NCBI GenBank assembly: GCA_009760885.1
Contig: CM019718.1
Location: forward strand, 32,496,030-32,560,029
Direction of reading: 5' to 3'
Origin: Achatina immaculata
Taxonomy: Eukaryota > Mollusca > Gastropoda > Stylommatophora > Achatinidae
Length of the DNA: 64,000 bases
The notes under the pieces are model-generated. The model saw nothing but the letters and a program-made list of their open reading frames with translations, was not told the DNA's origin and searched no databases. The position numbers and the translations under genes were made by a program. Position 1 is the first letter of the stretch; every line of letters starts with the position of its first letter. Shown in pieces: positions 1-11,929 of the stretch.

Positions 1-195
1 GCATCTGATGATGATGATGATGGCTCTTTCTCTTTCAGATCTATGTCTGGTGCTAGGCTACTTAATATAAAGGCCATTTAGCTCATATGACCAGACAAGG
101 AGCTAACAAAGGCTTCTTGGTTCACTGCTTGGTTGGTTGGTTGGCTGGCTTGTTGGCTGTTTGGTTGGTAGGTCTTTCTTGACCAGAGCAGCTCG
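1..195. other. no gene seen; short simple repeats
   Basis: Begins with a short GAT run and has a GGTT/GGCT-rich patch at 128-172. Nothing else recognised. Confidence 0.6.
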
Positions 196-1713
196 ACAAG
201 ATTACAAGGAGTGTTGTCTGTACCCGCTGACAGTTTAGACAAGATTACAAGGAGTGTTGTCTGTACCTCCTAGACAGCTTAGACAAGATTACAAGGAGTG
301 TTGTCTGTACCTGCTGACATTTTAGACAAGATTACAAGGAGTGTTGTCTGTACCCCGTAGACAGTTTAGACAAGATTACAAGGAGTGTTGTCTGTACCTG
401 CTGACAGTTTAGACAAGATTACAAGGAGTGTTGTCTGTACCCGCAGACAGTTTAGACAAGATTACAAGGAGTATTGTCTGTACCCGCAGACAGTTTAGAT
501 AAGATTACAAAGAGTGTTGTCTGTACCCTCTGACAGTTTAGACAAGATTACAAGGAGTATTGTCTGTACCCGTAGACAGTTTAGACAAGATTACAAGGAG
601 TATTGTCTGTACCCGCAGACAGTTTAGATAAGATTACAAAGAGTGTTGTCTGTACCCTCTGATAGTTTAGACAAGATTACAAGGAGTATTGTCTGTACCC
701 CGTAGACAGTTTAGACAAGATTACAAAAAGTGTTGGCTGTACCCGCTGACAATTTAGACAAGATTACAAGGAGTGTTGTCTGTACCCGCAGACAGTTTAG
801 ACAAGATTACAAGGAGTGTTGTCTGTACCCCATAGACAGTTTAGACAAGATTACAAGGAGTGTTGTCTCTACCCGCTGACAGTTTAGACAAGATTACAAG
901 GAGTGTTGTCTCTACCCGCTGACAGTTTAGATAAGATTACAAGGAGTGTTGTCTGTACCCCGTAGACAGTTTAGACAAGATTACAAAAAGTGTTGTCAGT
1001 ACCCGCAGACAGTTTAGACAAGATTACAAGGAGTGTTGTCTGTACCCCGTAGACAGTTTAGACAAGATTACAAGGAGTGTTGTCTGTACCCCATAGACAG
1101 TTTAGACAAGATTACAAGGAGTGTTGTCTCTACCCGCTGACAGTTTAGACAAGATTACAAGGAGTGTTGTCTGTACCCGCTGACAGTTTAGATAAGATTA
1201 CAAGGAGTGTTGTCTGTACCCGTAGACAGTTTAGACAAGATTACAAGGAGTGTTGTCTGTACCCGCAGACAGTTTAGATAAGATTAAACGGAGTGTTGTC
1301 TGTACCCGCTGACAGTTTAGACAAGATTACAAGGAGTGTTGTCTGTACCCCGTAGACAGTTTAGACAAGATTACAAGGAGTGTTGTCTCTACCCGCTGAC
1401 AGTTTAGACAAGATTACAAGGAGTGTTGTCTGTACCCGCAGACAGTTGAGATAAGGTTACAAGGAGTGTTGTCTGTATCCCGCAGACAGCTTAGACAAGA
1501 TTACAAGGAGTGTTGTCTGTACCCCGTAGACAGTTTAGACAAGATTACAAGGAGTGTTGTCTGTACCCGCAGACAGTTTAGACAAGATTACAAGGCGTGT
1601 TGTCTGTACCCAGTAGACAGTTTAGACAAGATTACAAGGAGTGTTGTCTGTACCCCGTAGACAGTTTAGACAAGATTACAAGGAGTTTTGTCTGTACCCG
1701 CAGACAGTTTAGA
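196..1713. repeat. 43-bp minisatellite, about 35 copies
   Basis: Units begin acaagattacaaggagtgtt and continue with gtctgtacccgctgacagtttag. They vary by single substitutions and one optional C, giving 43- or 44-bp units. No protein is implied; the period is not a multiple of three and frames close. Confidence 0.95.
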
Positions 1714-2140
1714 CCTACCATCCGATCTAGAAGGATCGTAAAGGAAACTGTGAATTTTAAACTGGTATTTACCTAAGCCTCTCTCAATCAAACCATCAAA
1801 GATGTTATCGGCACTCAGACTTAGCTGTGTTATTGTCTTCATTCAGATCATCATAGGAATGGTAATGGATTACCGTTTGATCTGCATGACAGACAGCATT
1901 CTCGGGCATCTAACGGGCCGAGTGATCAATAAACGTTTTATTCATGAGCCGACCATCACGAAGCTCATCAATTGTCGCTCATGCCGGTTGTTAAACCGTT
2001 CAATAGAATAAAATAAGGAAATATTTATAACAACAATGTTGTATCTCGAACAATATAATTTATAAATATTACATGAACACTAGTATATATAAATATTACA
2101 CGAACAATAACACATATACAAATAACAGCACAAGAACAAT

Positions 2141-2345
2141 TAAACGTCATGATAATCTAGAGAAGACCGCCTTGGAAGGGTACATAATGGGAAAAGAGGA
2201 AGACCAAGGCGAAGATGGCTGCAAAACATCGTTGATGATCTGCAAATGGATGCATCAGCAGCAGGGCATCTTGTTTACAACCGAGAGGCCTACAGGAGAG
2301 TTGTTAGGGAGGCAAAGTTCTGCAGGGGCCATGCAAATGACTGAC
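2141..2345 (+). mobile_element. LINE-C 3'-end fragment
   Basis: Encodes the end of a reverse-transcriptase ORF (IKRHDNLEKT followed by a Lys/Glu-rich stretch) and ends in a TGAC-repeat tail. The same end occurs on the minus strand near 24.5-24.7 kb and 33.15-33.25 kb. It sits in AT-rich sequence; GAACAAT on both sides could be a short TSD but is also a local repeat. Confidence 0.75.
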
Positions 2346-2620
2346 TGACTGAACAATAAAATATATAAACAATATAATATGAACAATAAATTATATAAAC
2401 AATTTCATATGAACAATAAAATACATAAACTTCTTCTTCTTCTTCTTCTTCTTCGTTAGCTTCTACCACCAAGACCGCACTGTGATCCTACTGAATTTAC
2501 GTTTGTGGTCCTCGTTAAGTAAATACAAAAACAATATCAAATAAAATATATAAATAATATCATATGAACAATAAAATATATAAATAATATCGTATGAACA
2601 CTAAATCCCTATTAATTTAT
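2346..2620. repeat. AT-rich imperfect repeats, interrupted by an R1 fragment
   Basis: Repeats of gaacaataaaatatataaac and variants, also seen at 2040-2130. A truncated R1 copy is inserted at 2431-2520. Confidence 0.7.
2431..2520 (-). mobile_element. R1 element, severely 5'-truncated
   Basis: Only the last ~90 bp of R1 are present, with its (GAA)n tail (read as TTC on +). Flanks are aaatacataaac (2419-2430) and aaatacaaaaac (2521-2532), a 12-bp TSD with one mismatch. Confidence 0.85.
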
Positions 2621-3479
2621 GATTGAAGTAGTCTAGATGTTTTGAACGTTGTTCAGGTCTGTTTCTTCCAAACCGTGTTTGATCGGCCTCTCATTCTCTT
2701 TCGCTACAGATGTCCAGATCATAAACCTCGCACCACGGTCAGGATATTGTGTCACACAAGATAAAGAACTTGACAAACCTGTCTATGAAGCCTCATCAAA
2801 TGATACACTAGGAAAACCCCATTATCTCCCAGCTTTCCTCTATTTCATCTCAGATTAACGACATCTGTTACGCCAGCATGCTATGTGCCTCCATCCATGT
2901 TCTTCGTTCCGCGTGACTGATTAGAGCAATGTTACACTTTTAAAAAAAAATTTTTTAAATCTCCCGTACTTACTTCACTTTCTCTACCTGGCTATGTTTA
3001 CACCTGGATGCTTCAAATAGTTGATTGCTTACACTAATAATAAACAAAGGTGCACGAGGCAGTTATGGTTCTGCCACTCGCCCAACTGTCTCCTGATTCT
3101 TTGCCGGAGTTAACTTTGATTGAAGTTTTCCCCCAGACTCATCACCGTCAACCAAACACAGAACCAAAGTTGTATCCAACATTGGCCAGCCCTGGTTGGT
3201 TCATTGATTAGCGCCCCCATAGCTGTCAAATTCAGTTACCTCAACAGCCGACTCTGGTGAAGTAGGGGCCTCGAATCTGATAACAAGTCGTACCATATTT
3301 GTAGGGGTCAATATTGGGGCTTGGAAAAGCCAGGAATGTTGTTGGAGATGATTGGTTTGGATTTCGTAGGCAGATATGATGTAGGACTTTGGTGTAGGTT
3401 TAAATCTTTCATCACTTGGCCAGTCAAATTTTGTCAGTTTTACATCATTTTAGAGTTTCCTCAGAGTTGGTTCCAACAT
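2621..3479. other. no gene seen
   Basis: Unique-looking sequence of moderate AT content. The longest open frame (69 codons from 2649) has no recognisable motif. Confidence 0.5.
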
Positions 3480-3730
3480 ATGTTGGTCACGTGATGAGAA
3501 GAAACGATCAGAGAATCCCAAAAAATTCGCTATCAAGTGGAACACAACAGGCCAAAGAAAAAGAGGCAGACAACGTGAAACTCTGAAGAGAACACTTGTT
3601 AAGAGAGACCAAATTAATAGGCATAAAATCCCTTGATGAGGTTGAAAAGCTCGACGAAAACAGGAAAAATTGGCGAACTACCTTGCAAGCCCTATGTGAC
3701 GTTTAACGGCACAGGAAGGATATAAGAGTT
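3480..3730 (+). mobile_element. LINE-D 3'-end fragment
   Basis: Matches, with substitutions, the last part of the LINE-D copy near 17.9-18.17 kb: gttggtcacgtgatgagaag at the left and gtttaacggcac followed by a GATATAAGA tail at the right. Frames are broken. Confidence 0.75.
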
Positions 3731-3852
3731 AGTTCCAAGAGCTGGATTAAAGAAATGAATGTTCTTGATTTAGTTCCAAGAGCTGGATTAAAGAAATGAA
3801 TGTTCTTGATTTAGTTCCAAGAGCTGGATTAAAGAAATGAATGTTCTTGATT
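3730..3852. repeat. 41-bp tandem triplication
   Basis: Three identical units beginning tagttccaagagctggatta at 3730, 3771 and 3812, directly after the LINE-D tail. Confidence 0.95.
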
Positions 3853-3944
3853 TCTCTGAAGTAGTTTTATACTTCCTGGGAGGAAGTTAGCCAGGAGAAG
3901 GGAGGGATAAGGACAGGGAGGAAATCAAGCCAGAGAAAGGGAAG

Positions 3945-4215
3945 AGAGAGAGAGAGAAAGTGTGTGTGTGAGAGAGAGAGAGAGATATATAGTGTGAAAG
4001 AAAGAATGGGAGAGAGAGTAAGAGAGAATGTGAGAGAGGGTGAGTAAAAGAGAGTGAGAGTGAGAGAGAGTGAGAGAGAGTGAGAGTGAGAGAGAGTGAG
4101 AGAGAGTGAGAGAGAGTGAGAGTGAGAGAGAGTGAGAGGGAGAATGAGAAAGTAAGAAAGAGAGTGAAAGGGAGGGAGGGAGGGTGAAAGAGAAAGAGAG
4201 AGAGAGAAAAAAAGA
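3945..4215. repeat. GA/GTGAGA-rich simple repeat
   Basis: Purine-rich on the + strand, with interrupted GA, GTGAGA and GGGA motifs. Ser/Leu-rich minus-strand frames here are by-products. Confidence 0.9.
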
Positions 4216-4534
4216 GAGAGAATTAGAGAGTAACAAAAAGCAGAGAAACAACAACTGAAAGATGTATACAAGGTATCTTGGTCAAGATGTTGTGAGAATC
4301 GCCGGGAAAGTGAAGAAATACAAATTTGTCAATTTCTGCTTCTCTAGAATCTCAGAAACAAACATTTCCCTCACTGACAAACATTCCCAAGACACAAAAC
4401 ATCAAACAAGCACCTTCCAGGTCTTCCACACATCACCCAGGCAACAAGCATCAGTGCCGAGAGCTGGTGGTCAAACAACAGAAAAGAATGCTGGCACACA
4501 AACCACTGAACTTTGCAACACACGAAATGCCTCC

Positions 4535-4790
4535 TTAATATAACGCATGGCTATGATAATCAGGTGGTACCGAGTTCAAATCTCGTCAGTGAGATTTTTT
4601 TTTTTCTGGTACGCACCCATGGATCCAGCCAGCCTCTAAAAATGGGCACCAGAGAAATCTGGGAAGGTAAAGCTGTCAGGCGTGATACTGACAATATCAC
4701 ACTTTCAGGTGTCGAAGGTCATGAAAAATACGGGCCTAACACCCTATCCTCAATATGCCTTAATGTCATGGAAAAATAGGTTTTACATTT
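4535..4790 (+). mobile_element. tRNA-derived SINE (SINE-1)
   Basis: The head has a B-box-like gagttcaaatctc, followed by a T run and a body (ctctaaaaatgggcaccaga and onwards) shared with the minus-strand copy at 40736-41010. The homology between the two bodies is extensive though diverged. Confidence 0.78.
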
Positions 4791-4802
4791 ACCTTACCTG
4801 CC

Positions 4803-5055
4803 TATGATAATTAAACTTTGGGTAGATTACATTATGATTAAACTTTGGGTATATTACGCCATGATTAAACTTTGGGTATATTACGCCATGATTAAACTTT
4901 GGGTATATTACGCCACGATTAAACTTTGGGTATATTACGCCATGATTAAACTTTGGGTATATTACGCCATGATTAAACTTTGGGTAGATTACGCCATGAT
5001 TAAACTTTGGGTATATTACGCCATTATTAAACTTTGGGTAGATTACACCATGAAA
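4803..5055. repeat. 27-bp minisatellite, about 9 copies
   Basis: Units of atgattaaactttgggtata plus ttacgcc. The period is a multiple of three and the array is open on both strands; no gene is implied. Confidence 0.93.
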
Positions 5056-5142
5056 GAAGATGGTTAGCAAAATAATGCTGGTTAGGTTAACAAAACCTGG
5101 TATCTAAAAAAGGGAAATGCTATTACTTCTAATTAAGAAAGT

Positions 5143-5146
<4 letters not shown>

Positions 5147-5195
<49 letters not shown>

Positions 5196-5890
5196 CTTAA
5201 GTGCCTAAGACACACAGGGCTTCAGCAAAGGTTTTCCGCAAACGCCTGTTCTTTGCCTTTTTTCTGCTCTTGCCCAGGTGAGCCCTCTATTGGTCAACAT
5301 CCTTTCTGTTGTTCTTCTCCATGTCTCTTTTGGTCTACCCTTACTTCTGTTCCCCTGTGGTGTCCATCTTAGTGCTATTTTTGGTAGTGAGTTATCAGTC
5401 ATTCGGAGCACATGTCCCAACCATCGCCAGCGTCTTTCCTCAATAACTGCTGTCAGTGACTTCATCTGCATTTCTGCCAACAAGATGTTATTTCTTATGG
5501 TGTTTGGCCAAAACATTTTTCTAATTCTTCGTAAACATTTAGTCTGGAAAGAATTCAACTTGTTTTCTATGACTTTGGTGATTTTCCAGCATTCACTTCC
5601 ATAGAGTAGTACACTTAGAACATTACTCTTAAATATTCTGATTTTCGTCTTCATGCTTAGTTTTTTAGATTTCCATATAGTCTGCAGCACTGCAAAAGCC
5701 TGGTTTGCTCTAGTAAGTCTGCTGTTGATGTCCTCTGTGCTGTCTCCATTTTCTACTACTCTACTGCCAAGGTATACAAATTCGTTGATCTCCTCCACTA
5801 ACTTGTTATCTACTCTGAGTACATTTCTGTTGTTCACATTTTGCTTCACTAACTTCATCTCTCCTAAGTTGATTCTTTAATCCCGTTTAT
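5147..5890 (-). mobile_element. LINE-A: 5'-truncated non-LTR retrotransposon with (GA)n tail
   Basis: The minus strand encodes about 217 residues of the C-terminal part of a reverse transcriptase ORF: FVYLGSRV, then LLYGSECW, LRRIRKMFW, RRWRWLGHVLRM and GRPKETWRRTTE. These motifs follow the RT core in RTE-like elements. The ORF remains open to its stop, then the element ends in a long GA tract (TC on +, 5148-5191). Both ends are bounded by gaaagtcaaa (5137-5146 and 5891-5900), a perfect 10-bp TSD. The catalytic RT domain and the endonuclease are missing through 5' truncation. Confidence 0.9.
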
Positions 5891-5900
5891 GAAAGTCAAA

Positions 5901-6187
5901 CAATAAAGAAGATAAATAGAAATTTTCTAGCCAATCAAACGCGAGATGCTCCTAACACTGTTACCTCCCTCTGCCTTCTTGTACCCAGAACCTTCTACAA
6001 TATTGTCAGTGAGGTAGATTTCGCGTAGACTTGGCATTACAGGGGAGATAATTATAATTATCGTCATAATGAAGGCGATTTAATCAGATAAATGTCTTTG
6101 TGTGAGCGGTTAAGGGTAAATTGATATCGACCACAGAAGCTCATCTGGAAATTAGCGCTAAAGAACCTTGCGCTAGCTGCAGATAAG
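5901..6187. other. no gene seen
   Basis: Unique-looking sequence leading into the candidate exon at 6188; no repeat family recognised. Confidence 0.5.
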
Positions 6188-6242
6188 ATGGCAGCGGCCG
6201 AAGGTTTCGGGGCTGGCCAGGAAGCGCTGTCGGTACTTGCAG
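6188..6242 (+). other. candidate first coding exon of an unidentified gene
   Basis: An ATG in strong context (A at -3, G at +4) is followed by MAAAEGFGAGQEALSVLA and then a good donor, gcag|gtcagt (6243). The surrounding sequence is richer in CpG than its neighbours and has two CACGTG-like E-boxes downstream (about 6298-6322). The exon would end in phase 1, so it cannot join directly to the phase-0 bZIP exon at 58413. A weaker donor at 6233 would be phase 0. No later exon was recognised. It may be a chance open stretch. Confidence 0.22.
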
Positions 6243-7497
6243 GTCAGTCGAGAGACTCACGTCTTTGTCTCGGTAATGAGCCGAAGAAGACACTGCCACG
6301 TGACCTTGTGCACGTGCGAGGTCACAACACACGGGCCTGCCCCCGGGAAAATGACACCCAGAGATACAATGTCAGCTCGGCGGGCTGGGAAAAGGTGGTG
6401 GAGGGGGGGGGGGGAGGGTTCAATGCCTGCTCATCGTTTTGACGCTTAATCTGAGATGAGAGTAAAGACCATCAGTTGTCCAAGTTGAGACTGTCCAGAA
6501 TATGTAACCTTCGTGCTTAGTGACTTAGAAACCTGGGTTCTTGCTTACTGTTTTGGCTAAGAAGATTACTTGAAGATGTCTTCCTCTGTGACGTGTTGCG
6601 TTCTTCTTTCAGCATTCTCGGAACTCAACCAGGAAATCTACTGGACGGGGCAGTTCCCCCCCCCCCCAGGATGTTGACTTTTGCATACAGTTTTGTCGGG
6701 GTTGCTTTTTCATGATGACGATGTGTGCCTTCTTTGCTGCTAATATACAGAGCAATCTTGTAGGAGATACTGGGCTGTCATATGTCCAGTGCCACAGCTT
6801 ATCTCCTGTGCTTTTTATCACAGGTGATTTCTCGGCCTGTTGTGACCAGTGCAAAGCATGAAGACTTTGACCTGTTCTTCTCTGTCCAGCAGACCTACAG
6901 GTCGACATTATCTTTCGCTGTTATGAGAAGACAGAAAACAGAATCTTGACAATCACTGGAAAACTAAAAGGGAAAGGAACGTTGAGATTGAGAGAAAATG
7001 GCAGACCAACTGGCATTTAAAAGAACAAAAAAATTGTATTTGATTATAAATATAAACCAACTGGAAAACAAAAATGAAAACAGTATCAAAACAAGACCTC
7101 ATTCATCAACTACGGAGATAGCAAACCACAATTTAAGAATGGGACACTGAAGATTTCTAAGCCACAGAAGAAGAAGAAGAAGAAGAAGAAGAAGAAAAAG
7201 AAGAAGAAGAAGAAGAAGAAAAACTGAGAAGCATGATCATCAACGTCTACTTGCACGGTACCTGAAGAATGACTAAATGTAGCAAGACAAGAGAAAACAG
7301 TGTTGGGCTGATGAAAGCAAGGCGTTGCTGCAGGAATGCGCCGTAGAAATGTCATGTACTGACAGTGGAAGGTACTGGAAGTACTTGCAGGTGATGTAGT
7401 AGTTATCACACACAATTGCCGGTCAGAAAGTCCCAGGTTCGTCTTTCCTTTTGACCTGTATTGACCAGGGTGAGTACAGCTTCATGAAATGTGTACA
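6243..7497. other. no gene established; poly-G/poly-C runs and a (GAA)n run
   Basis: Holds a poly-G run near 6403, a poly-C run near 6657 and (GAA)n at 7168-7220. Open frames here are short and show no conserved motif. Confidence 0.5.
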
Positions 7498-8128
7498 TGG
7501 AGTTACTCACAGAAACTGAAGATGACGAGGACGGCTGTAGGGAGTTACTCACAGAAGCTGAAGATAACGAGGACGGCTGCAGGGAGTTACTCCCAGAAGC
7601 TGAAGATAACGAGGACGGCTGCAGGGAGTTACTCCCAGAAGCTGAAGATAACGAGGACGGCTGCAGGGAGTTGCTCCCAGAAGCTGAAGATGACGAGGAC
7701 GACTGCAGGGAGTTACTCCCAGAAGCTGAAGATGACGAGGACGGCTGTAGGGAGTTACTCCCAGAAACTGAAGATGACGAAAACGGCTGTAGGAAGTTAC
7801 TCCCGGAAACTGAAGATGACGAGAACGGCTGCAGGGAGTCACAGAAGTTGAAGATGACGAGGACGACTGCAGGGAATTACTCCCAGAAACTGAAGATGAT
7901 GAGGACGACTGCAGGGAATTACTCCCAGGAACTGAAGATGATGAGGATGACTGCAGGGAATTACTCACAGAAGCTGAAGATGATGAGGACGGCTGCAGGG
8001 AGTTACTCCCAGAAGCTGAAGATGATGAGGACGGCTGTAGGGAGTTACTCTCAGAAACTGAAGATGATTATGACGGCTGCAGGGAGTTACTTCCAGAAGC
8101 TAAAGATGATGAGGACGGCTGCAGGCCT
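7498..8128. repeat. 42-bp minisatellite, about 15 copies
   Basis: Units begin gagttactcccagaagctga and end gacggctgcagg. The first eight or so units encode an acidic 14-residue repeat (ELLPEAEDDEDGCR) on +, but a 4-nt loss near 7838 changes the frame. I treat it as a minisatellite. A protein role is not supported. Confidence 0.92.
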
Positions 8129-8479
8129 CTATACGACACAAGCTATGGCTGGGACATGTGAAGTCACTAACACTTTTACTCCTACGCCACGCAAATGTCA
8201 CACATGTTATTTGTTAATATGATCTGTTACTGACAGCGCACTCGTTCATACTCGCTAATTTAAAAAAGTGAGTCGTGCCAGGGATATCGATCTCCTCGTC
8301 CACGGTTAGGGCAGAGTGAACAAAGAAAGTATTGCATTTAATGCCACCATATGTGTACATGTTTGTATTATGTTTGTTGTGTCTTCTTGTATGTACAAAT
8401 AAATCGTTTAAGTGTAAGTGGTTTCTTTTTAACTTGTAATATTAGTTTCAGTGTATGTTATGTTGCATTTTCTAGCACT

Positions 8480-8990
8480 TTCTTGTTGTTCTTCTTCTTC
8501 TTCTGCTTTCTTTCTTTCTTTCCATCTTCTTCTTTCTTTCTTTTTCTTTCTTTTTTCTTCTTTCCTTCTTTCTCTCTTTTTCATTCTTTCTTTCTTCTTC
8601 TTCTCCTTTCTTTCTTTCTTCGCTCTTTTTTCTTTCTTCTCCTTTTTTCTTTCTTTTTTTCCTTTCTTTCTTCTTCTTCTTTATATCCTACATGTTCTTC
8701 TTCTTCTTCTTCTTCTTCGTCTTCTTCTTCTTCTTCCGTTTCTCTATTTCATTTGTATTTTTTGTTCTTGTTTGTCTTCATCTTGTCTGTCTCCTCTTTA
8801 TTCCCTCTCTTGTTACTAGCTTCCCTGACTTCTCTCTTTCGGTGCCGAATGATTGAATAAATGCAAGAACACACGAGAATGTTGTCCTTTTTCTTCTTCT
8901 GCTTTCTCCTTTTTTTTCTTTTGTCTGTTCCTCTTTGTTTTTGTTTTGCTTTTTGCTTTTTTCTTCTTGTTCTTGTCCTTTTTTTCTTCA
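8480..8990. repeat. pyrimidine-rich (TTC/TTTC) low-complexity tract
   Basis: Long runs of T, TTC and TTTC. Phe/Ser-rich frames are by-products. Confidence 0.9.
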
Positions 8991-10035
8991 ATTGCCCCTG
9001 GAACTAGAACGTTTTTGTTCTGTACTCCCTACAAAAGTGTGACAGTTTTCTTAAACCTCCCTCCTCCTCCTCCTCCCCACTCCATCCTCCGGAGCAAAAA
9101 AAAAATCCTCTCATCCACACACACACACACACATACACACACACATTTAGAGAAGAGTTCTTGTATCAATACACAAAATTATTGCATCACAAACAAATGA
9201 GATATTCATATCACGGAAAGATCGCAGGATATCATCAAATAGTTCAAGTTCACGTTACATCCCAAACAACATCTCACTCTCCAGGCTCCCCCAGTTGGCC
9301 ACGTGACTCCAGGTCATTTGTTCGACATTTGAGAGCGAGTTTTACCTGTAGACAAGACAGGTAGCTGCCTGTTTCCCCCGGGGACAATCGACCTGAACAT
9401 ACCTTGTTTTCCCCGGGACAGTTTACCTGAAGATAGTGTTTTTTACCTGGCCAGTCACGGCTTGGACGTTGCTGTGATGATCGGTGTAATTTCCCAGCAT
9501 TCCTTCCCCACCCCCCACCCCCGCCTCGTTTTCGTCGATGTTTCCGTCTAAAGTTTAAATGTCTGCGAAGCAATGTCATGCTCCTTCACACCTGGATTGT
9601 TCGGTCATGCAAGCAAGGTGAAAATAAAAGAGCGTGGAGGGGCATATTTGTGGACTAGATTATTATTTTTTTTAATAAAAGAATGTTTGATTTTTTTTTC
9701 TTATTTGTTTTTCAATCAGTGCCACGCAAGCCGGTAAAATAATCAAGCAATATTTCAGCAAAAGGCCATCTTCATGGACAACAGTAACGGCTGATAACAA
9801 TTTCTCAGCCAATCGCTTGCTTCTACTTTGTGCTTACATGCGTCTATCTGGGCGCTTTCTTAAAAGGAGAAGACAAAAATGCCAACTATTTAATTTTTCA
9901 TCTATTTCTTTTTCCTGGTTGTTGTGTTTTTTTTTAAATTTTTTTTTGGCTGTGTGTGTGTATGTGATCTTTGAAAAAGACCCTTGCCGAAATATTGGTT
10001 TGATATAAGTTCTTCTATACGTGCTTATCTTGCTT
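8991..10035. repeat. segmental duplication, copy 1 (about 1 kb)
   Basis: Starts attgcccctggaactagaac. It is nearly identical to 10896-11929, with differences that are mainly 1-3-nt indels and a few substitutions. It contains a (CA)n run, a CACGTGAC box near 9300 and a segment near 9960-10005 resembling R4. Each copy runs directly into the higher-order array. Confidence 0.95.
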
Positions 10036-10893
10036 AAGAAATAATCCAACAACTTCAGATAAGACAATTACACACATAAGTAACCCAACAGCTTCAGATA
10101 AGGAAGACAACAGACACAAGTAATCCAGCAGCTTCATACAAGACGACCACAGACAGAAGTAATCCAACAGCTTCAGACAAGACCACCACAGACACAAGTA
10201 ATCCAACAGCTTCAGACAAGACCACCACAGACACAAGTAATCCAACAGCTTCAGACAAGACCACCACAGACAGAAGTAATCCAACAGCTTCAGACAAGAC
10301 CACCACAGACAGAAGTAATACAACAGCTTCATACAAGACAACAGCCAGAAGTAATCCAACAGCTTCAGACAAGACCACCACAGACAGAAGTAATACAACA
10401 GCTTCATACAAGACAACAGCCAGAAGTAATCCAACAGCTTCAGACAAGACCACCACAGACAGAAGTAATACAACAGCTTCATACAAGACAACAGCCAGAA
10501 GTAATCCAACAGCTTCAGACAAGACCACCACAGACAGAAGTAATACAACAGCTTCAGACAAGACAACAGCCAGAAGTAATCCAACAGCTTCAGACAAGAC
10601 CACCACAGACAGAAGTAATCCAACAGCTTCATACAAGACAACAGCCAGAAGTATCCAACAGCTTCAGACAAGACCACCACAGACAGAAGTAATACAACAG
10701 CTTCATACAAGACAACAGCCAGAAGTAATCCAACAGCTTCAGACAAGACCACCACAGACAGAAGTAATACAACAGCTTCATACAAGACAACAGCCAGAAG
10801 TAATCCAACAGCTTCAGACAAGACCACCACAGACAGAAGTAATCCAACAGCTTCATACAAGACAACAGCCAGAAGTAATCCAACAGCTTCAGA
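10036..10893. repeat. higher-order minisatellite array 1 (39 + 36 bp)
   Basis: The left end has 39-bp units (agaagtaatccaacagcttc, then agacaagaccaccacagac). The remainder alternates 39-bp and 36-bp units to form a 75-bp dimer. It is the shorter of two arrays in the duplicated block. Confidence 0.95.
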
Positions 10894-10895
10894 CA

Positions 10896-11929
10896 ATTGC
10901 CCCTGGAACTAGAACGTTTTTGTTCTGTACTCCCTACAAAAGTGTGACAGTTTTCTTAAACCTCCTCCTCCTCCTCCTCCCCACTCCATCCTCCGGAGCA
11001 AAAAAAATCCTCTCATCCACACACACACACACATACACACACACATTTAGAGAAGAGTTCTTGTATCAATACACAAAATTATTGCATCACAAACAAATGA
11101 GATATTCATATCACGGAAAGCGCAGGATATCATCAAATAGTTCAAGTTCACGTTACATCCCAAACAACATCTCACTCTCCAGGCTCCCCCAGTTGGCCAC
11201 GTGACTCCAGGTCATTTGTTCGACATTTGAGAGCGAGTTTTACCTGTAGACAAGACAGGTAGCTGCCTGTTTCCCCCGGGGACAATCGACCTGACATACC
11301 TTGTTTTCCCCGGGACCGTTTACCTGAAGATAGTGTTTTTTACCTGGCCAGTCACGGCTTGGACGTTGCTGTGATGATCGGTGTAATTTCCCAGCATTCC
11401 TTCCCCACCCCCCACCCCCGCCTCGTTTTCGTCGATGTTTCCGTCTAAAGTTTAAATGTCTGCGAAGCAATGTCATGCTCCTTCACACCTGGATTGTTCG
11501 GTCATGCAAGCAAGGTGAAAATAAAAGAGCGTGGAGGGGCATATTGTGGACTAGATTATTATTTTTTTTAATAAAAGAATGTTTGATTTTTTTTTCTTAT
11601 TTGTTTTTCAATCAGTGCCACGCAAGCCGGTAAAATAATCAAGCAATATTTCAGCAAAAGGCCATCTTCATGGACAACAGTAACGGCTGATAACAATTTC
11701 TCAGCCAATCGCTTGCTTCTACTTTGTGCTTACATGCGTCTATCTGGGCGCTTTCTTAAAAGGAGAAGACAAAAATGCCAACTATTTAATTTTTCATCTA
11801 TTTCTTTTTCCTGGTTGTTGTGTTTTTTTTTAAATTTTTTTTTGGCTGTGTGTGTATGTGATCTTTGAAAAAGACCCTTGCCGAAATATTGGTTTGATAT
11901 AAGTTCTTCTATACGTGCTTATCTTGCTT
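10896..11929. repeat. segmental duplication, copy 2
   Basis: Second copy of the 1-kb segment at 8991-10035, same orientation, about 1% different and slightly shorter because of small deletions. Confidence 0.95.

Noticed and set aside
196..1713. CRISPR array
   Set aside because: Units are contiguous repeats without unique spacers, in a eukaryotic setting.
7491..8222. Acidic repeat protein ELLPEAEDDEDGCR
   Set aside because: The frame changes near 7838 because of a 4-nt loss, and all three frames are open over much of the array.
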